From the NCBI RefSeq assembly GCF_035917575.1, contig NZ_CP109090.1:3658001-3722000 (forward strand): a DNA stretch of 64,000 nt, given 5' to 3'. A program made the position numbers and the translations under genes. Position 1 is the first letter of the stretch. Every line of letters starts with the position of its first letter. Shown here piece by piece: positions 63,929 to 64,000 of this stretch. This DNA is from Streptomyces sp. NBC_01788. Lineage in GTDB: Bacteria > Actinomycetota > Actinomycetes > Streptomycetales > Streptomycetaceae. A model generated the notes under the pieces. That model saw only the letters and a program-made list of their open reading frames with translations. It had not been told where the DNA came from and did not search any database.

Positions 63929-63933
63929 GTGCG

Positions 63934-64000
63934 TGGAGCCCCCTGTCGGATTCGAACCGACGACCTGCTGTTTACAAGACAGCCGCTCTGGACCAGCTGA
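63934..64000 (-). tRNA. tRNA-Thr (TGT anticodon), 5' end cut by window edge
   Basis: The minus strand shows a complete anticodon arm GCTGT-CTTGTAA-ACAGC with anticodon TGT, a T arm GTCGG-TTCGAAT-CCGAC, and an acceptor strand AGGGGGC-T-CCA, so the CCA is encoded. The 5' acceptor strand and part of the D arm lie beyond position 64000. The gene is intact as far as seen. Confidence 0.9.

Overview
The window is a chromosomal segment of a Streptomyces species. GC content is very high and codon third positions are almost all G or C. It carries the futalosine menaquinone genes, an actinobacterial cdgB, double-CIRCE groEL2, nagKA with DasR-like sites, and a complete whiE-type spore-pigment cluster. 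From memory, the order from mqnB through groEL2, thrC, otsA, nagKA and cdgB to terD follows the Streptomyces coelicolor core around SCO4327 to SCO4277. The whiE-type cluster at the right end lies elsewhere in S. coelicolor. I see no transposase, prophage, CRISPR array or origin.

Layout. 1-9100: a truncated GHKL/sacsin-like ATPase, a DUF3027 protein, an MFS exporter, a lipoprotein followed by mqnB-mqnD, a cold-shock protein, a HAD phosphatase and a HAAS-type membrane protein. 9200-18350: a helicase-associated protein, GPP34 protein, XPB helicase, GT87 glycosyltransferase and a HelD/HelR-like RNA polymerase motor. 18336-28880: CPBP protease, CutC, an HD-like protein, a maleylpyruvate-isomerase/GNAT fusion, small conserved genes, a regulator-plus-ABC operon, and murR-murQ. 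28890-34160: MFS exporter, old-yellow-enzyme oxidoreductase, groEL2 and a cold-shock gene. 34580-43490: thrC-moaD behind a SAM-I riboswitch, gpgS, otsA/otsB, DUF3263, nagK-nagA and a PfkB kinase. 43488-54370: CBM35 membrane protein, cdgB, flavin reductase, arfB, terD, M1 peptidase, pentapeptide protein, MFS, rhomboid-like protein and an aminoglycoside kinase. 54458-64000: a secreted beta-helix protein, then the spore-pigment cluster (methyltransferase, two cyclases, ACP, KS-beta, KS-alpha, cupin, SchA/CurD-type protein, divergent FAD hydroxylase), and a tRNA-Thr(TGT) cut by the window edge.

Themes. Amino-sugar recycling appears three times: murR-murQ, nagK-nagA with two DasR-like sites, and cutC with a similar site. 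Compatible-solute synthesis is represented by gpgS and otsA/otsB. Stress control is represented by groEL2 with two CIRCE elements and two cold-shock genes. c-di-GMP synthesis (cdgB, with a BldD-like box) and spore pigment tie the region to development.

Many genes look leaderless: a TANNNT box lies exactly 7 nt before the start codon. This was used to choose several starts. The most interesting non-coding signals are the SAM-I riboswitch ahead of thrC-moaD, the paired 17-bp operators before the DUF3887-type regulator, the inverted repeat over the murR start, and overlapping divergent -10 boxes between the rhomboid and kinase genes.
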